Part shown: positions 8,238-18,468 of the stretch, one piece after another | Numbering within the stretch: position 1 is the stretch's first letter | Layout: each line of letters opens with the position of its first letter | From: Sphingomonas sp. PL-96 | GTDB lineage: Bacteria; Pseudomonadota; Alphaproteobacteria; Sphingomonadales; Sphingomonadaceae | DNA length: 64,000 bases | Direction: 5' to 3' | Assembly (NCBI RefSeq): GCF_020707215.1 | Contig: NZ_JAJFET010000008.1 | Coordinates: forward strand, 104,370-168,369 | The notes under the pieces: model-generated | What the model was told of the DNA's origin: nothing | What the model saw: only the letters and a program-made list of their open reading frames with translations | Database searches by the model: none | Program-made: the position numbers and the translations under genes

Positions 8238-8250
8238 GGAACGCACTGGC

Positions 8251-9203
<953 letters not shown>

Positions 9204-9207
<4 letters not shown>

Positions 9208-10475
9208 TCTATCCCACCCAGCGCGCGGTGTGGCTGGTCGCCGCGGCGGCGCCGGTGGCGCTTGCCGTCGGCATCGTCGCGCCCGGCGCCTGGGTGGCGG
9301 CACTCGGCTGGGTGGTGTTGATGGTGGTGCTGGTGGCGGTCGACGCGCTGCTGGCACCACCGCTGGGCGCTGCGCGGCTTTCGGTCGCGACCCCGGCGGC
9401 GGTCCACGTCGGCGAGACGATCGACCTCGCCCCCCGGCTGGAACAGGGCGAACGCGTGCTGCCCGCCGCCTTTGCCGCCGAGATCACGGGACCGTTCGAG
9501 CGGGTGGGTTCGCGCACCAGCACGCGCTTTCGTGCGGTTCGCCGCGGGCGTGCGGTGGTGGAGGCGCTGTGGGCGCGTCATGCGGGGCCGATGGGGCTCG
9601 CCTGGCGCCAGACCCGGCGGCCGGGCGGGCAAGCGATCGCGGTCCTGCCCGACATCCGCGCGGTTCGCGACGAGGGGATGCGCCAGTATCTCAACAGCCA
9701 GCATACGGGCCTGCGCATGCGCCGGGACAGCGGCGACGGCCAGGAATTCCAGGTGCTCACCGACTTCCAACCCGGCATGGAACGGCGCGCGATCGACTGG
9801 AAGGCTTCGGCCAAGCACGCCTCGCTGCTCGCCCGCGAGTACCAGACCGAGCGCGACAATGCGGTGGTGTTCGCGGTCGACGCGGGCCGCGCGATGAGCG
9901 ACCCGGTCGGCGGCGTGCCGCGCGTCGACCGGGCCGTGTCCGCCGCGCTGCTGGCGGCGTTCGTGGCCCTCAAGTCCGGTGACCGGGTGCGGCTCTTCTC
10001 GTTCGCGGCACGGCCACAGGTGGATTCCGGCACGCTGTCGGGCACCCGCGGCTTTGCGCGGCTGCACCATGCCGCCGCCGACATCGATTACGGCACCGAC
10101 GAGAGCAACTATACGCTGTCGCTGGTGACGCTCGATGGACGGCTGGAGCGGCGCTCGCTGGTGGTGATCTTCACCGAGTTCACCGACCCGACCAGTGCCG
10201 AGCTGATGCTGGCGGCGGCGCAGCGCATGTTGAAGCGCCACCGGCTGCTGTTCGTGCTGTTCCGCGATGCCGAACTGGAGGGGATCCAGGATGCCGAGCC
10301 CGCCCAAGCCGACGACCTGGTACGCGCGACCGTCGCGCATACGCTGCTGCGCGAGCGCCGGATCGTGATCGAGCGGCTGCGGAGGATGGGGGTGGACGTG
10401 ATCGAGGCGCCGGCAGACGCAATGGCGCTCAGCCTGGTCGAGCGCTACCTGCGCCACCGGGAGCGGGCGGCATGA
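9204..10475 (+). CDS. DUF58 protein (von Willebrand A-like partner of MoxR)
   Basis: A 423-residue protein with two N-terminal membrane spans (about residues 10-47), a beta-rich region and the DUF58 core GMERRAIDWKASAKHASLLAREY, followed by a von Willebrand A-like fold (VVFAVDAGRAMSD as a MIDAS-like strand). DUF58 proteins are common partners of MoxR. Translation starts on TTG at 9204, overlapping the moxR stop (TTGA), and the 3' end overlaps the next gene by ATGA. This coupling supports a membrane complex made of the products of this operon. Confidence 0.88.
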
Positions 10476-11467
10476 ACGCGCCGCTGTTCGCCAGCCGCCA
10501 TTTTCGTGCCGAGCGCGAGGCGGACTGGGCGCGGCTGGAAGCGCTGCTCGACCTGGTCGAGAGCAAGAGCCCGCGCCGCCTGTCCGAGGACGATCTGATC
10601 GAGCTGCCGCGGCTGTACCGCGCGACGCTGTCGGCGCTGTCGGTGGCGCGCGAAACCTCGCTCGACGCATCGCTGGTCGCCTATCTGGAGCGGCTGTCCA
10701 CCCGCGCCTACTTCGTCCTTTATGGCTGCCGGGCACCCTGGGGGCGGCAGATCGCGGGCTTCTTTGCGTCCGGCCTGCCGCAGGCGGTGCGCGCGCTGTG
10801 GCCCGAGATCCTGGTCGCGACGCTGCTCACGATCCTGAGCGCCATCGCCGCCTATGCGCTGATCGGCGCCGAGCCGGGCTGGTTTGCCGCCATGTTCCCC
10901 GGCGAGATGGCGAGCGGCCGCGACATGAACGCATCAACCGAGTTCCTGCGCAAATCGCTGTATGACAAGCCCGAGCATGGCGGGCTGGAGCTGTTCGCGG
11001 CCTATCTCTTCACCCATAATGCGCAGGTGTCGTTCCTGTGCTTTGCGCTGGGCTTCGCGCTCGGCATCCCCACGCTGATCCTGCTGGTGCAGAACGGGGC
11101 GATGCTGGGGGCGATGTTCGCGGTCTATGCGCCGCACGGCCTGGCACCGGGGCTGTTCGGCTGGCTGATGATCCACGGATCGACCGAGCTGAGCGCGATC
11201 GTGCTGGCGGCCGCCGCCGGCCTGCGGATCGGGCGGGCGATCGCGTTTCCGGGCGAGCGCGGGCGCATTGCCGCCGCGGGGGCGGCTGGCCGTACCGCCG
11301 CCACGGTGATGCTGGGCGTGGTGCTGATGCTGCTGGTCGCCGGGCTGCTGGAGGGCTTTGCGCGCCAGCTGGTGACGAGCGACGGCGCCCGCTACGCAAT
11401 CGCCGCGTCGATGTTTGCGCTGTGGGCCGGCTATTACACGCTCGCCGGGCGCACCCGCCGTGGCTAG
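10472..11467 (+). CDS. SpoIIM-like (stage II sporulation protein M family) membrane protein
   Basis: A 331-residue membrane protein of the SpoIIM family. The N terminus is a cytoplasmic helical region with RLSEDDLIELPRLYRATLSAL, followed by several membrane spans, including ILVATLLTILSAIAAYALIG and the Gly-rich helix near GFALGIPTLILLVQNGAMLGAMF. The motif HGSTELSAIVLAAAAGLRIG matches the conserved HGxxE segment of the family. The organism does not sporulate; in proteobacteria this family goes with MoxR-DUF58 operons. It overlaps the genes on both sides. Confidence 0.85.
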   Translation: MNAPLFASRHFRAEREADWARLEALLDLVESKSPRRLSEDDLIELPRLYRATLSALSVARETSLDASLVAYLERLSTRAYFVLYGCRAPWGRQIAGFFASGLPQAVRALWPEILVATLLTILSAIAAYALIGAEPGWFAAMFPGEMASGRDMNASTEFLRKSLYDKPEHGGLELFAAYLFTHNAQVSFLCFALGFALGIPTLILLVQNGAMLGAMFAVYAPHGLAPGLFGWLMIHGSTELSAIVLAAAAGLRIGRAIAFPGERGRIAAAGAAGRTAATVMLGVVLMLLVAGLLEGFARQLVTSDGARYAIAASMFALWAGYYTLAGRTRRG

Positions 11468-12338
11468 GCGCCCGCGCACATCGCGCCCGCCGCTGTCGCT
11501 CGATCGCGCGCTGGTGACGCCGGAGGGGGTGACGCTCAACCTCCGCCTGGGCAGCGCCGGCGCGCGCGCCGGAGCGCTGGTCCTCGATCTCCTCATCATG
11601 CTCGCGATCCTGGTCGGATTCACCCTGCTGGTGGTGCTGCTGGGCCAGGTCGCGGGCACCACGACCCGGCCGCTGTTGCTGGTCGTGTGGCTGCTCGGCT
11701 TCTTCCTCCTGCGCAATTTCTACTTCGTCGCGTTCGAGGCGGGCGGGCGTGCCGCGACGCCCGGCAAGCGGCTGCAGAAGCTGCGCGTGATCGCGCGCGA
11801 TGGCGGACGGCTGACCCCGGCGGCCGTGCTGGCGCGCAACCTCATGCGCGAGGTCGAGCTGTTCCTGCCGATCAGCTTCCTGCCCTTCGCCTTTGCCGAG
11901 GGGACGATCGACGGCTGGGTCGGGTTTCTGGCGCTCGGCTGGGCGTGCCTGTTCCTGTTCTTCCTGCTGTTCAATCGCGACCGGATGCGCGCGGGCGATC
12001 TGGTGGCAGGCACCTGGGTGGTGGAGAATGAGCGCAAGCAGATCGGCGTCGAGCTGCTCGATCCCACAGCGCTGGAGGGCGATCGCCACCGCTTCACGCC
12101 CGAGGAGCTCGCCGCCTATGGCACGTTCGAGCTGCACAAGCTGGAAGAGGTGCTGCGCCGCGAGGACCGCCACGACCAGTTCATGGTCGCACGCACCATC
12201 CGCACGAAGCTCGGCCGTGACCCGGACGCAGGGCATGATCGGGAGTTCCTGGAGGCCTATTACGCCGCGTTGCGGCTGGAGCTGGAACGCAAGCTGCTGT
12301 TCGGCACGCGCAAGAAGGACAAGCACGACCGGGTGTGA
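11460..12338 (+). CDS. RDD-family membrane protein
   Basis: A 292-residue protein of the RDD family. It has the first helix with GARAGALVLDLLIMLAILVG (Arg and Asp of the RDD signature), a second span, GRAATPGKRLQKLRVIARDG after it, a third span, and a soluble C-terminal tail of about 120 residues rich in charged helices. RDD proteins are small membrane proteins of uncertain, possibly transport, function. The GTG at 11460 lies inside the SpoIIM-like gene (8-base overlap). It is the last gene of the operon, and no clear terminator was seen after it. Confidence 0.85.
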   Translation: MARRPRTSRPPLSLDRALVTPEGVTLNLRLGSAGARAGALVLDLLIMLAILVGFTLLVVLLGQVAGTTTRPLLLVVWLLGFFLLRNFYFVAFEAGGRAATPGKRLQKLRVIARDGGRLTPAAVLARNLMREVELFLPISFLPFAFAEGTIDGWVGFLALGWACLFLFFLLFNRDRMRAGDLVAGTWVVENERKQIGVELLDPTALEGDRHRFTPEELAAYGTFELHKLEEVLRREDRHDQFMVARTIRTKLGRDPDAGHDREFLEAYYAALRLELERKLLFGTRKKDKHDRV

Positions 12339-12378
12339 GGGGGGGCCGAGTCGCCCCTGAGCAGAACAGGAAAGCGCG

Positions 12379-12882
12379 ATGATCGAGACCGAACGGCTGA
12401 TCCTTTCCCGTCCTACGCTGGCGGACTTTGAGGCGAACTATACGATGTTCGGCGATGAGCGGGTCACCACCTACCTCGGCGGGCCGATGGGGCGGGAGGA
12501 TTCGTGGAAAAACCTGCTGCGTAACATCGGCCACTGGGCGGCTTTCGGCTACGGCATCTTCGCATTGCACGAGAAGCAAGGCAGGCGCTTGGTCGGTCAG
12601 GCCGGCCTCGCCCATTTTCAACGCGGCTTCGGCGATGCGTTCGATCCCTATCCCGAGGCAGCCTGGGTCATCGCCGCTGATGCGCAAGGAAAGGGCTATG
12701 CGACGGAAGCCGTGCAGGCGGTTCATGGCTGGTTGGCAGTGCAGCGAGATCCTGGGCGCACGGTGTGCCTCATCCACCCGGACAACCAGCCGTCGCGAGG
12801 TGTCGCAGCGAAGCTCGGCTATCAGCCTTTTGGTGAGGTACGCCATCGCGACGCACCGGGCATCCTGTTCGCGCGCGGGTGA
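12379..12882 (+). CDS. GNAT-family N-acetyltransferase (RimJ/RimL type)
   Basis: A 167-residue GNAT acetyltransferase. The N terminus MIETERLILSRPTLADFE is typical of the RimJ/RimL-like group. The acetyl-CoA loop reads VIAADAQGKGYATEAVQA, with the Q/RxxGxG/A pattern. The end has the conserved N (HPDNQPSRGVAAKLGY). The substrate could be a protein N terminus or a small molecule; nothing in the neighbourhood decides this. AGGAAA lies 9 bases before the ATG. Confidence 0.88.
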   Translation: MIETERLILSRPTLADFEANYTMFGDERVTTYLGGPMGREDSWKNLLRNIGHWAAFGYGIFALHEKQGRRLVGQAGLAHFQRGFGDAFDPYPEAAWVIAADAQGKGYATEAVQAVHGWLAVQRDPGRTVCLIHPDNQPSRGVAAKLGYQPFGEVRHRDAPGILFARG

Positions 12883-12910
12883 CGAAGCGTAGGTGACAAA
12901 CGCCGCCTTT

Positions 12911-12925
12911 GTTCCTATCCTGTTC
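12911..12925 (+). promoter_or_regulatory. LexA (SOS) box before dinB
   Basis: The sequence GTTC-CTATCCT-GTTC is an exact match to the alphaproteobacterial LexA consensus GTTC-N7-GTTC. It ends only 7 bases before the dinB ATG at 12933, so the transcript must have a very short leader or none. Confidence 0.85.
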
Positions 12926-12932
12926 CCGTGCC

Positions 12933-14012
12933 ATGACCCGCAAGATCATCCATGTCGACATGGACGCCTTTTTCGCGTCGGTGGAGCAGCGCGATGCGCC
13001 GGAGCTGCGCGGGCGGCCGGTGGCGGTCGGCGGCTCGAGCGGGCGCGGGGTGGTGGCGGCCGCGAGCTATGAGGCGCGCAAGTTCGGGGTGCGTTCGGCG
13101 ATGCCGTCGGCGCGTGCGATCCGTCAGTGCCCGGAACTGGTGTTCGTGCGGCCGCGCTTCGACGTCTACAAGCAGGTGTCGCAGCAGATCCGCGCGATCT
13201 TCCACGCCTATACGCCGCTGGTCGAGCCGCTGTCGCTGGACGAGGCCTATCTGGACGTGACCGAGAACCTGGCCGGGCTGCCGTCGGCGACCGAGACCGC
13301 GCTCGCGATCCGCGCCCGCATCCGCGAGGAGACCGGCCTCACCGCCTCGGCCGGCATTTCCTACAACAAGTTCCTGGCGAAGCTCGCGTCGGACGCCAAC
13401 AAGCCAGACGGCCAGTTCGTGATCCCGCCCGGCGCCGGGGCGGCGTTCGTCGCCGGGCTCGACGTGGCGCGCTTCCACGGCGTCGGCCCGCGCACGGCCG
13501 AGAAGATGGCGGGGCTCGGCATCCACACCGGTGCCGACCTGCGGGACAAGGAGCTACCGTGGCTGCGCGCGCACTTCGGCAAGTCGGGCGACTGGTATCA
13601 CCGCATCGCCCGCGGCGAGGACCATCGCGCGGTGACGCCGGATCGCGTGCGCAAGTCGTCGGGATCGGAGACGACCTATGGCACCAACCTCACCACGCCC
13701 GAGGCGGTGGAGGACGGCATCCGCGCGATGGCCGACGACGTTTGGGAATGGTGCGAGCGCACGCGCAGTTCGGGCCGGACGGTCACCGCCAAGATCCGCT
13801 TCGCCGATTTCCGGACGTTGACGCGCAGCCGCAGCCTGGCCGAGCCGGTCGGGGATCGCGCGACGCTGCACGGTGTCGCGGTCGAGCTGGTGCGCGGGCT
13901 CTATCCGCTGCCGATGGGAGTGCGGTTGCTGGGCGTCACCCTCTCCAACCTCGGCCCACTGCCCGACCCGGCAGCGCCGGGCATGCAGATGGCGCTCGAT
14001 CTCCTGCGGTGA
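12933..14012 (+). CDS. dinB: DNA polymerase IV (Y-family, translesion synthesis)
   Basis: A 359-residue Y-family DNA polymerase. The catalytic motif is HVDMDAFFASVEQRD (Asp 9), and the second metal site is LSLDEAYLDVTENL (Asp-Glu near 103). The helix-hairpin-helix GVGPRTAEKMAGLGI sits near residue 180, and the little-finger domain follows. Length agrees with DinB. It copies damaged DNA with low fidelity. The LexA box upstream shows SOS control. The ATG at 12933 was chosen because the conserved KIIHVDMDAF must be near the N terminus, and an earlier in-frame TTG would fall inside the LexA box. Confidence 0.95.
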   Translation: MTRKIIHVDMDAFFASVEQRDAPELRGRPVAVGGSSGRGVVAAASYEARKFGVRSAMPSARAIRQCPELVFVRPRFDVYKQVSQQIRAIFHAYTPLVEPLSLDEAYLDVTENLAGLPSATETALAIRARIREETGLTASAGISYNKFLAKLASDANKPDGQFVIPPGAGAAFVAGLDVARFHGVGPRTAEKMAGLGIHTGADLRDKELPWLRAHFGKSGDWYHRIARGEDHRAVTPDRVRKSSGSETTYGTNLTTPEAVEDGIRAMADDVWEWCERTRSSGRTVTAKIRFADFRTLTRSRSLAEPVGDRATLHGVAVELVRGLYPLPMGVRLLGVTLSNLGPLPDPAAPGMQMALDLLR

Positions 14013-14103
14013 GGCGGGTCGATTTTTTCCGCGGCTGCGGCCATAGGCACCCGCGAGCCGAGTCCGGGCGGGCGCGGCGGCTGACAAGCTGGAAGGACAG
14101 GCT

Positions 14104-15225
14104 ATGGGGCTCCTCAACGATCTCGGCGCCAAGGGCACCGCACCGTGGCTCGACTTCGTCGACCGCAAGTTCCTGGAGGCGGGCGGGCTGGAAAAGCTGG
14201 TGGCCGAGGACGGGCTGACCGGCGTCACCTCCAACCCGGCGATCTTCGAAAAGGCGATGGGCTATGGCGACGCCTATGATGCGACGCTTGCCGCCTATGA
14301 CGCGGCCCATCCGGGTGCGGCGACCATCGATCGCTACGAGCATCTCGCCATCCAGGACATCAAGGCCGCGGCCGACACGCTGCGCCCCGTCTATGACCGT
14401 ACGGATGCGAAAGACGGCTATGTCAGCCTGGAAGTGTCGCCGTACATCGCCGACGACACCGACGCGACCATTGCCGAGGCGCAGAAGCTGTGGGCGGCGG
14501 TCGACCGGCCAAACCTGATGATCAAGATCCCCGGCACGCCCGCAGGTGCGCCGGCGATCGCGGCAACGGTTGCGGCCGGCATCAACGTGAACGTCACGCT
14601 GCTGTTCTCGCTGGAGGCGTACCAGCGCGTGGCCGAGGCGCATGTCGCAGGTCTCGAGCAGCGCGCGGCGCAGGGCCTGCCGATCGACCGTATCGCCGGC
14701 GTCGCGAGCTTCTTCGTCAGCCGCATCGACGCGGTGATGGACAAGGCGATCGACACCCGCGTTGCCGAGGGCGATCCCGAGGCGGAGGCGCTGAAGGCAC
14801 TGCGCGGCAAGGTCGCCATCGCCAACGCCAAGGCAGCCTATGCCTGGTACCAGGACTTCGTCGCGAGCGACCGCTGGCAGGCACTCGCCGCCAAGGGCGC
14901 GCAGCCGCAGCGGCTGTTGTGGGCGTCGACCGGGACGAAGGACCCGGCCTATCCCGACACGCTGTACGTCGACACGCTGATCGGCGCTGACACGGTCAAC
15001 ACCATGCCGCCCAAGACCATGGACGCGTTCCGCGAGCGCGGCACCGTTTCCGACACGCTGACTGCCGACGTCGCGGGGGCGCACCATGTGCTCGCCGAGG
15101 CCGAGCGCCTGGGCCTGGACCTGAACGGCGTAACGGAGCGGCTGGTGGAAGACGGCGTCGCCCAGTTCGTGAAGGCGTTCGACGACCTGCTGGGTGCGAT
15201 CGCCAAGAAGCATCCGCACGCCTGA
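14104..15225 (+). CDS. tal: Transaldolase
   Basis: A 373-residue transaldolase of the longer class. It moves a dihydroxyacetone unit between sugar phosphates in the pentose phosphate pathway. The first signature is GVTSNPAIFEKAM (about residues 40-52). The Schiff-base lysine is in LMIKIPGTPAG (about Lys 141), and the segment NVNVTLLFSLEAYQRVAEAH follows. The C-terminal region has LLWASTGTKDPAYPDTLYVD, as in the family. The ribosome site is GGAAGGACA. The gene ends at a very strong hairpin. Confidence 0.95.
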   Translation: MGLLNDLGAKGTAPWLDFVDRKFLEAGGLEKLVAEDGLTGVTSNPAIFEKAMGYGDAYDATLAAYDAAHPGAATIDRYEHLAIQDIKAAADTLRPVYDRTDAKDGYVSLEVSPYIADDTDATIAEAQKLWAAVDRPNLMIKIPGTPAGAPAIAATVAAGINVNVTLLFSLEAYQRVAEAHVAGLEQRAAQGLPIDRIAGVASFFVSRIDAVMDKAIDTRVAEGDPEAEALKALRGKVAIANAKAAYAWYQDFVASDRWQALAAKGAQPQRLLWASTGTKDPAYPDTLYVDTLIGADTVNTMPPKTMDAFRERGTVSDTLTADVAGAHHVLAEAERLGLDLNGVTERLVEDGVAQFVKAFDDLLGAIAKKHPHA

Positions 15226-15232
15226 TACACCA

Positions 15233-15264
15233 GGCGGGAGGTGCTGCGTGCAGCACCTCCCGCC
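15233..15264. terminator. Strong hairpin between convergent genes
   Basis: A perfect 15-base inverted repeat, GGCGGGAGGTGCTGC / GCAGCACCTCCCGCC, with a 2-base centre. It lies between the transaldolase stop (15225) and the permease stop (15296) and could end transcription from both sides. There is no T run. Confidence 0.65.
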
Positions 15265-15295
15265 CCCCGGCGCGGCGTCGGCCGCCGCGCGAGGT

Positions 15296-16717
15296 TCAGG
15301 CGGTCGCGACCGGTGCCGCCTCGCGCGCGTCGCTGTGGCGGCGGCCGTAGGCGAAGTAGATCACCAGGCCGATGACGTTCCACAGGAAGAAGCGGGTAAT
15401 GGTGGAGCTCGGCAGGCTGATGAACAGGTAGATGCAGCCCAGGATCGCGAGCGTGCCGACCACATAGGGTGCCGGGCAGCGGAACAGCCGCGGCAGTTCC
15501 GGAAAGCGGCGGCGCAGGATCATCAGGCACGCGCCGACCGCAATGAAGGCGACCAGCGTGCCGGCGTTGGCGAGCTCCGCGATCTCGTCGAGGCGGAAGA
15601 AGCCGGCGACTGCGGCGACCGAGATCCCCGTCACCAGCGTGATCAGCGTCGGGGCGCCGGTACGCGGGCTGACCTTGGCGAGGCGGCGGGGCAGCAGGCC
15701 GTCGCGCGCCATCACGAAGAAGATGCGGCTCTGGCCGTACATCATCACCAGGATCACCGACGGCAGCGCGACCACGGCGGCAAGCGCGATCAGGTGGGCG
15801 GCGACCGGCTGCTGGAGCGAGCGCAGCACCAGCGCCAGCGGCTCGGGCGAGTTGGCAAGCGCGGTGTAGGGCAGCGCGCCGACGGCTGCGACCGCGACTG
15901 CCATGTAGATGATCGTGCACACCAGCATGGAGCCGACGATGCCGATGGTGAGGTCGCGGCCCGGGTTCTTGGCCTCTTCTGCCGAGGTCGCCACCGCATC
16001 GAAGCCGTAGAAGGCAAAGAACACGATCGCCGCCGCCGCCATGACGCCGCGCTTTTCGCCCATCACCTCGGTGCTGCCGAAGCCATAGGGCATGAACGGC
16101 TGGAGGTTGTCGGCCTGGAAGGCGGGCAGCGCAAAGGCGACGAACACGCTGAGCGCCACCAGCTTGATGATGACCAGGATGATGTTGAGCGTCGCGCTTT
16201 CGCGGGTGCCGGCGATCAGCATGCCCATCACCGCCAGCGCGACCACGACCGCGGGCAGGTTGATGATGCCGCCGTCATGCGGCCCGACCAGCAGCGCATG
16301 CGGCAGCGTGACGCCTGCCGCCTGGATCCAGCCGACGAGATAGCCCGACCAGCCGACCGCAACGGTCGAACAGGCAAGCGAATATTCGAGGATCAGGCTC
16401 CAGCCGACGACCCAGGCGATCCCCTCCCCCATGGCCGTGTAGCTGAAGGTATAGGCGCTGCCCGCCGCCGGGATCAGCGTCGCCATTTCGGCATAGGCGA
16501 GCGCCGCGCAGGCGCAGACCGCCCCGGCGATGGCAAAGGCGAGGATCACGGCCGGCCCGGCACGCTCCGCGCCGACGCCGGTCAGTGTGTAGATGCCGGT
16601 GCCGACGATGGCGCCGACGCCGAGCGCGATCAGGTGCGGCCAGCTCAGCGTCTTGGCGAGCTGATGCGCCTCCTGATGGCTGCTCATCGTGTGGATCGAT
16701 TTACGCGGCCCGAACAT
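15296..16717 (-). CDS. APC-family amino acid permease
   Basis: A 473-residue permease with about twelve membrane helices. The N-terminal helix has the APC signature LGVGAIVGTGIYTLTGV, and later helices read FFAFYGFDAVATSAEEAKNP and MYGQSRIFFVMARDG, as in the cationic or general amino acid transporter subgroup. It lies 22 bases after the GntR regulator on the same strand and at the end of the hydroxyproline unit, so uptake of hydroxyproline, proline or small peptides is a reasonable inference. The ATG at 16717 was preferred over the GTG at 16723 because GGGGGGAG lies just before the GTG. Confidence 0.88.
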   Translation of the reverse strand: MFGPRKSIHTMSSHQEAHQLAKTLSWPHLIALGVGAIVGTGIYTLTGVGAERAGPAVILAFAIAGAVCACAALAYAEMATLIPAAGSAYTFSYTAMGEGIAWVVGWSLILEYSLACSTVAVGWSGYLVGWIQAAGVTLPHALLVGPHDGGIINLPAVVVALAVMGMLIAGTRESATLNIILVIIKLVALSVFVAFALPAFQADNLQPFMPYGFGSTEVMGEKRGVMAAAAIVFFAFYGFDAVATSAEEAKNPGRDLTIGIVGSMLVCTIIYMAVAVAAVGALPYTALANSPEPLALVLRSLQQPVAAHLIALAAVVALPSVILVMMYGQSRIFFVMARDGLLPRRLAKVSPRTGAPTLITLVTGISVAAVAGFFRLDEIAELANAGTLVAFIAVGACLMILRRRFPELPRLFRCPAPYVVGTLAILGCIYLFISLPSSTITRFFLWNVIGLVIYFAYGRRHSDAREAAPVATA

Positions 16718-16739
16718 CTTCACTCCCCCCTGTTTGATC

Positions 16740-17396
16740 CTAGCCGGGCAACTCCGCGCCGAACTGGCTCCGAAGATCGTCCAGCGTGGCCTGGATATGT
16801 GCGCTCAGCAGCGTCTGCACGGTCGCGCCGTCGCCCGAGACCCAGGCGTCGAGCAGGTCGCGATGCTCCAGATGCGCGCGATCCTCCCGCCCGGCGGGCT
16901 GGAGGTGCGCGATTACATAGCGTTCGGACAGCACCGTCAGCCGTTCGACCAGCTGGGTGGTGAGTAACCGCCCGCTCGGCCGCACCAGGGCGGTGTGGAA
17001 GCTGCGGTTGCAGCTGGCGACGCTGGCGAGATTGTTGCTGGCGGCGCTGTCCAGCGCCTCGAACGCGGCAATGGTGGCGGCGCGGTCCGCATCCTCGGCG
17101 CGTTCGGCCGCGCGGGCGGCGGCCGGCGGCTCCAGCACCAGCCGCAGCTCGAAGATCTCCTCCGCTTCCACCGCCGACATCGGGCGCACGAAATAGCCGC
17201 GGTTTGCCTGGCTGGTGAGCAAACCCTCCTGCTCCAGCCGGGCAAGCGCCTCGCGGAGCGGAATCTTGCTCACGCCCAGTTCGTTGGCGAGTGCATCCTG
17301 GCGGATCGCCACCTCTCGCGGAAGGACGCCGGTGATGATCCGCTCGCGGATGATTTCGAAAACCTGTTCAGAGAGCGTGCGAACAACGATGCTCAT
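16740..17396 (-). CDS. GntR/FCD-family transcriptional regulator of the hydroxyproline locus
   Basis: A 218-residue regulator. Residues about 1-70 form the winged helix of the GntR family (LSEQVFEIIRERIITGVLP, then DALANELGVSKIPLREALARLEQEGLL). Residues 80-215 form the all-helical FCD ligand domain with the metal-binding His pattern (CNRSFHTAL and HLEHRDLLDAW). It lies between the permease and the epimerase on the same strand. The best candidate site is the palindrome at 19413-19426 between the deaminase and D-hydroxyproline dehydrogenase genes. A near copy lies at 39672-39685. The ATG at 17396 follows GGAGGTTTTTC; upstream extension lacks family similarity. Confidence 0.92.
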   Translation of the reverse strand: MSIVVRTLSEQVFEIIRERIITGVLPREVAIRQDALANELGVSKIPLREALARLEQEGLLTSQANRGYFVRPMSAVEAEEIFELRLVLEPPAAARAAERAEDADRAATIAAFEALDSAASNNLASVASCNRSFHTALVRPSGRLLTTQLVERLTVLSERYVIAHLQPAGREDRAHLEHRDLLDAWVSGDGATVQTLLSAHIQATLDDLRSQFGAELPG

Positions 17397-17457
17397 CTGC
17401 GAAAAACCTCCGGAGGGCCGCGACGGCCCCGCCGACAATCGACTTCGGCCGCCAGGG

Positions 17458-18456
17458 TCATTTGACCTGGAAACCCTTCCAGAAAGGATCGGCGCGATCA
17501 ATCCAGATCGTGTTAAAGCCGGTGGCGACCGCCGACCCCTCGATCGAGGGCACGATCGCGGGCTGGTCGCCGATCGCGGTCTCTGCCTCGACCCGGCCGA
17601 TGAAGCGGCTGCCGATATAGCTTTCGTGGACGAAGCGCTCACCGGTCTTCAGCTGCCCCTTGGCGGCAAGGTGCGCGAGGCGGGCGGAGGTGCCGGTGCC
17701 GCACGGACTGCGGTCAATCGCGCGGTCGCCGTAGAAGACGGCGTTGCGGCCATCGGCGCCGTCGCCGCGCGGCTTGTCCGCCCACAGGATGTGGCTGACG
17801 CCGCGGATCGTCGGGTCGAGCGGATGGACCGGCTCGAACTTCTCGCGGATCGCTTCGCGCAGGCGCGCGCTCAACTCGACCAGCCGCGAGGCGCCGAGAT
17901 CGTCCAGCCCGGTATAGGCGCCCTGCGGCTCGACGATCGCATAATAGTTGCCGCCGTAGGAGACATCGACGCTGAGCGGCCCCAGCCCCTCCAGCTCGAC
18001 CTGGATGCCGGTCGCAGCCACATAGGCGGGGACGTTGGTGATGCGCACCGACGTGACCTTGTCGCCCTCGCTCTCATAGGCGATGTCGATGACGCCTGCG
18101 GGCACCTCGACGCGCAGCTTGCCGGGCGTGGCGGGCTGGATCAGCCCGTGCTCCAGGCCAAAGGTGACCATGCCGATGGTGCCGTGGCCGCACATCGGCA
18201 GGCAGCCGGAGGTTTCGATGAACAGGATGCCGATGTCGGTGTCGGCCTGCGTCGGCGGGTAGAGGAACCCACCCGACATCATGTCGTGCCCGCGCGGTTC
18301 AAAGCACAGGCCCGTGCGGATCCAGTCGAAGCGCGCCAGGAAGTCCTGGCGCCGCTCCGACATGGAAGCCCCCTTCAACAGCGGCGCGCCGCCCGCCACC
18401 AGGCGGACCGGATTGCCGGCGGTGTGGCCGTCGATACAGAAGAAGGTGTGCCGCAT
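17458..18456 (-). CDS. 4-hydroxyproline epimerase (proline racemase family)
   Basis: A 332-residue enzyme of the proline racemase family. It interconverts trans-4-hydroxy-L-proline and cis-4-hydroxy-D-proline using two cysteines. The first is in LPMCGHGTIG (Cys 89), and the second is in SPCGTGTSARLA (near residue 235). Both are present, which separates it from the dehydratase branch, where one Cys is Thr or Ser. The N terminus HTFFCIDGHTAGNPVR is typical. It lies 12 bases after the deaminase gene and upstream of the GntR gene. With the deaminase and the divergent dehydrogenase it gives the first three steps of hydroxyproline breakdown. The start has a weak GAGG site. Confidence 0.93.
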   Translation of the reverse strand: MRHTFFCIDGHTAGNPVRLVAGGAPLLKGASMSERRQDFLARFDWIRTGLCFEPRGHDMMSGGFLYPPTQADTDIGILFIETSGCLPMCGHGTIGMVTFGLEHGLIQPATPGKLRVEVPAGVIDIAYESEGDKVTSVRITNVPAYVAATGIQVELEGLGPLSVDVSYGGNYYAIVEPQGAYTGLDDLGASRLVELSARLREAIREKFEPVHPLDPTIRGVSHILWADKPRGDGADGRNAVFYGDRAIDRSPCGTGTSARLAHLAAKGQLKTGERFVHESYIGSRFIGRVEAETAIGDQPAIVPSIEGSAVATGFNTIWIDRADPFWKGFQVK

Positions 18457-18468
18457 GGGTGCCTCGTG

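Noticed and set aside
14013..14103. Riboswitch before transaldolase
   Set aside because: Only 91 bases and a T run; no known aptamer pattern could be recognised.
15194..16963. Plus-strand open frame of 589 codons across the permease and GntR genes
   Set aside because: It is antisense to two clear genes, reads as charged His/Asp/Arg/Gln-rich sequence without a fold, and has no ribosome site. Long antisense frames are expected in GC-rich DNA.
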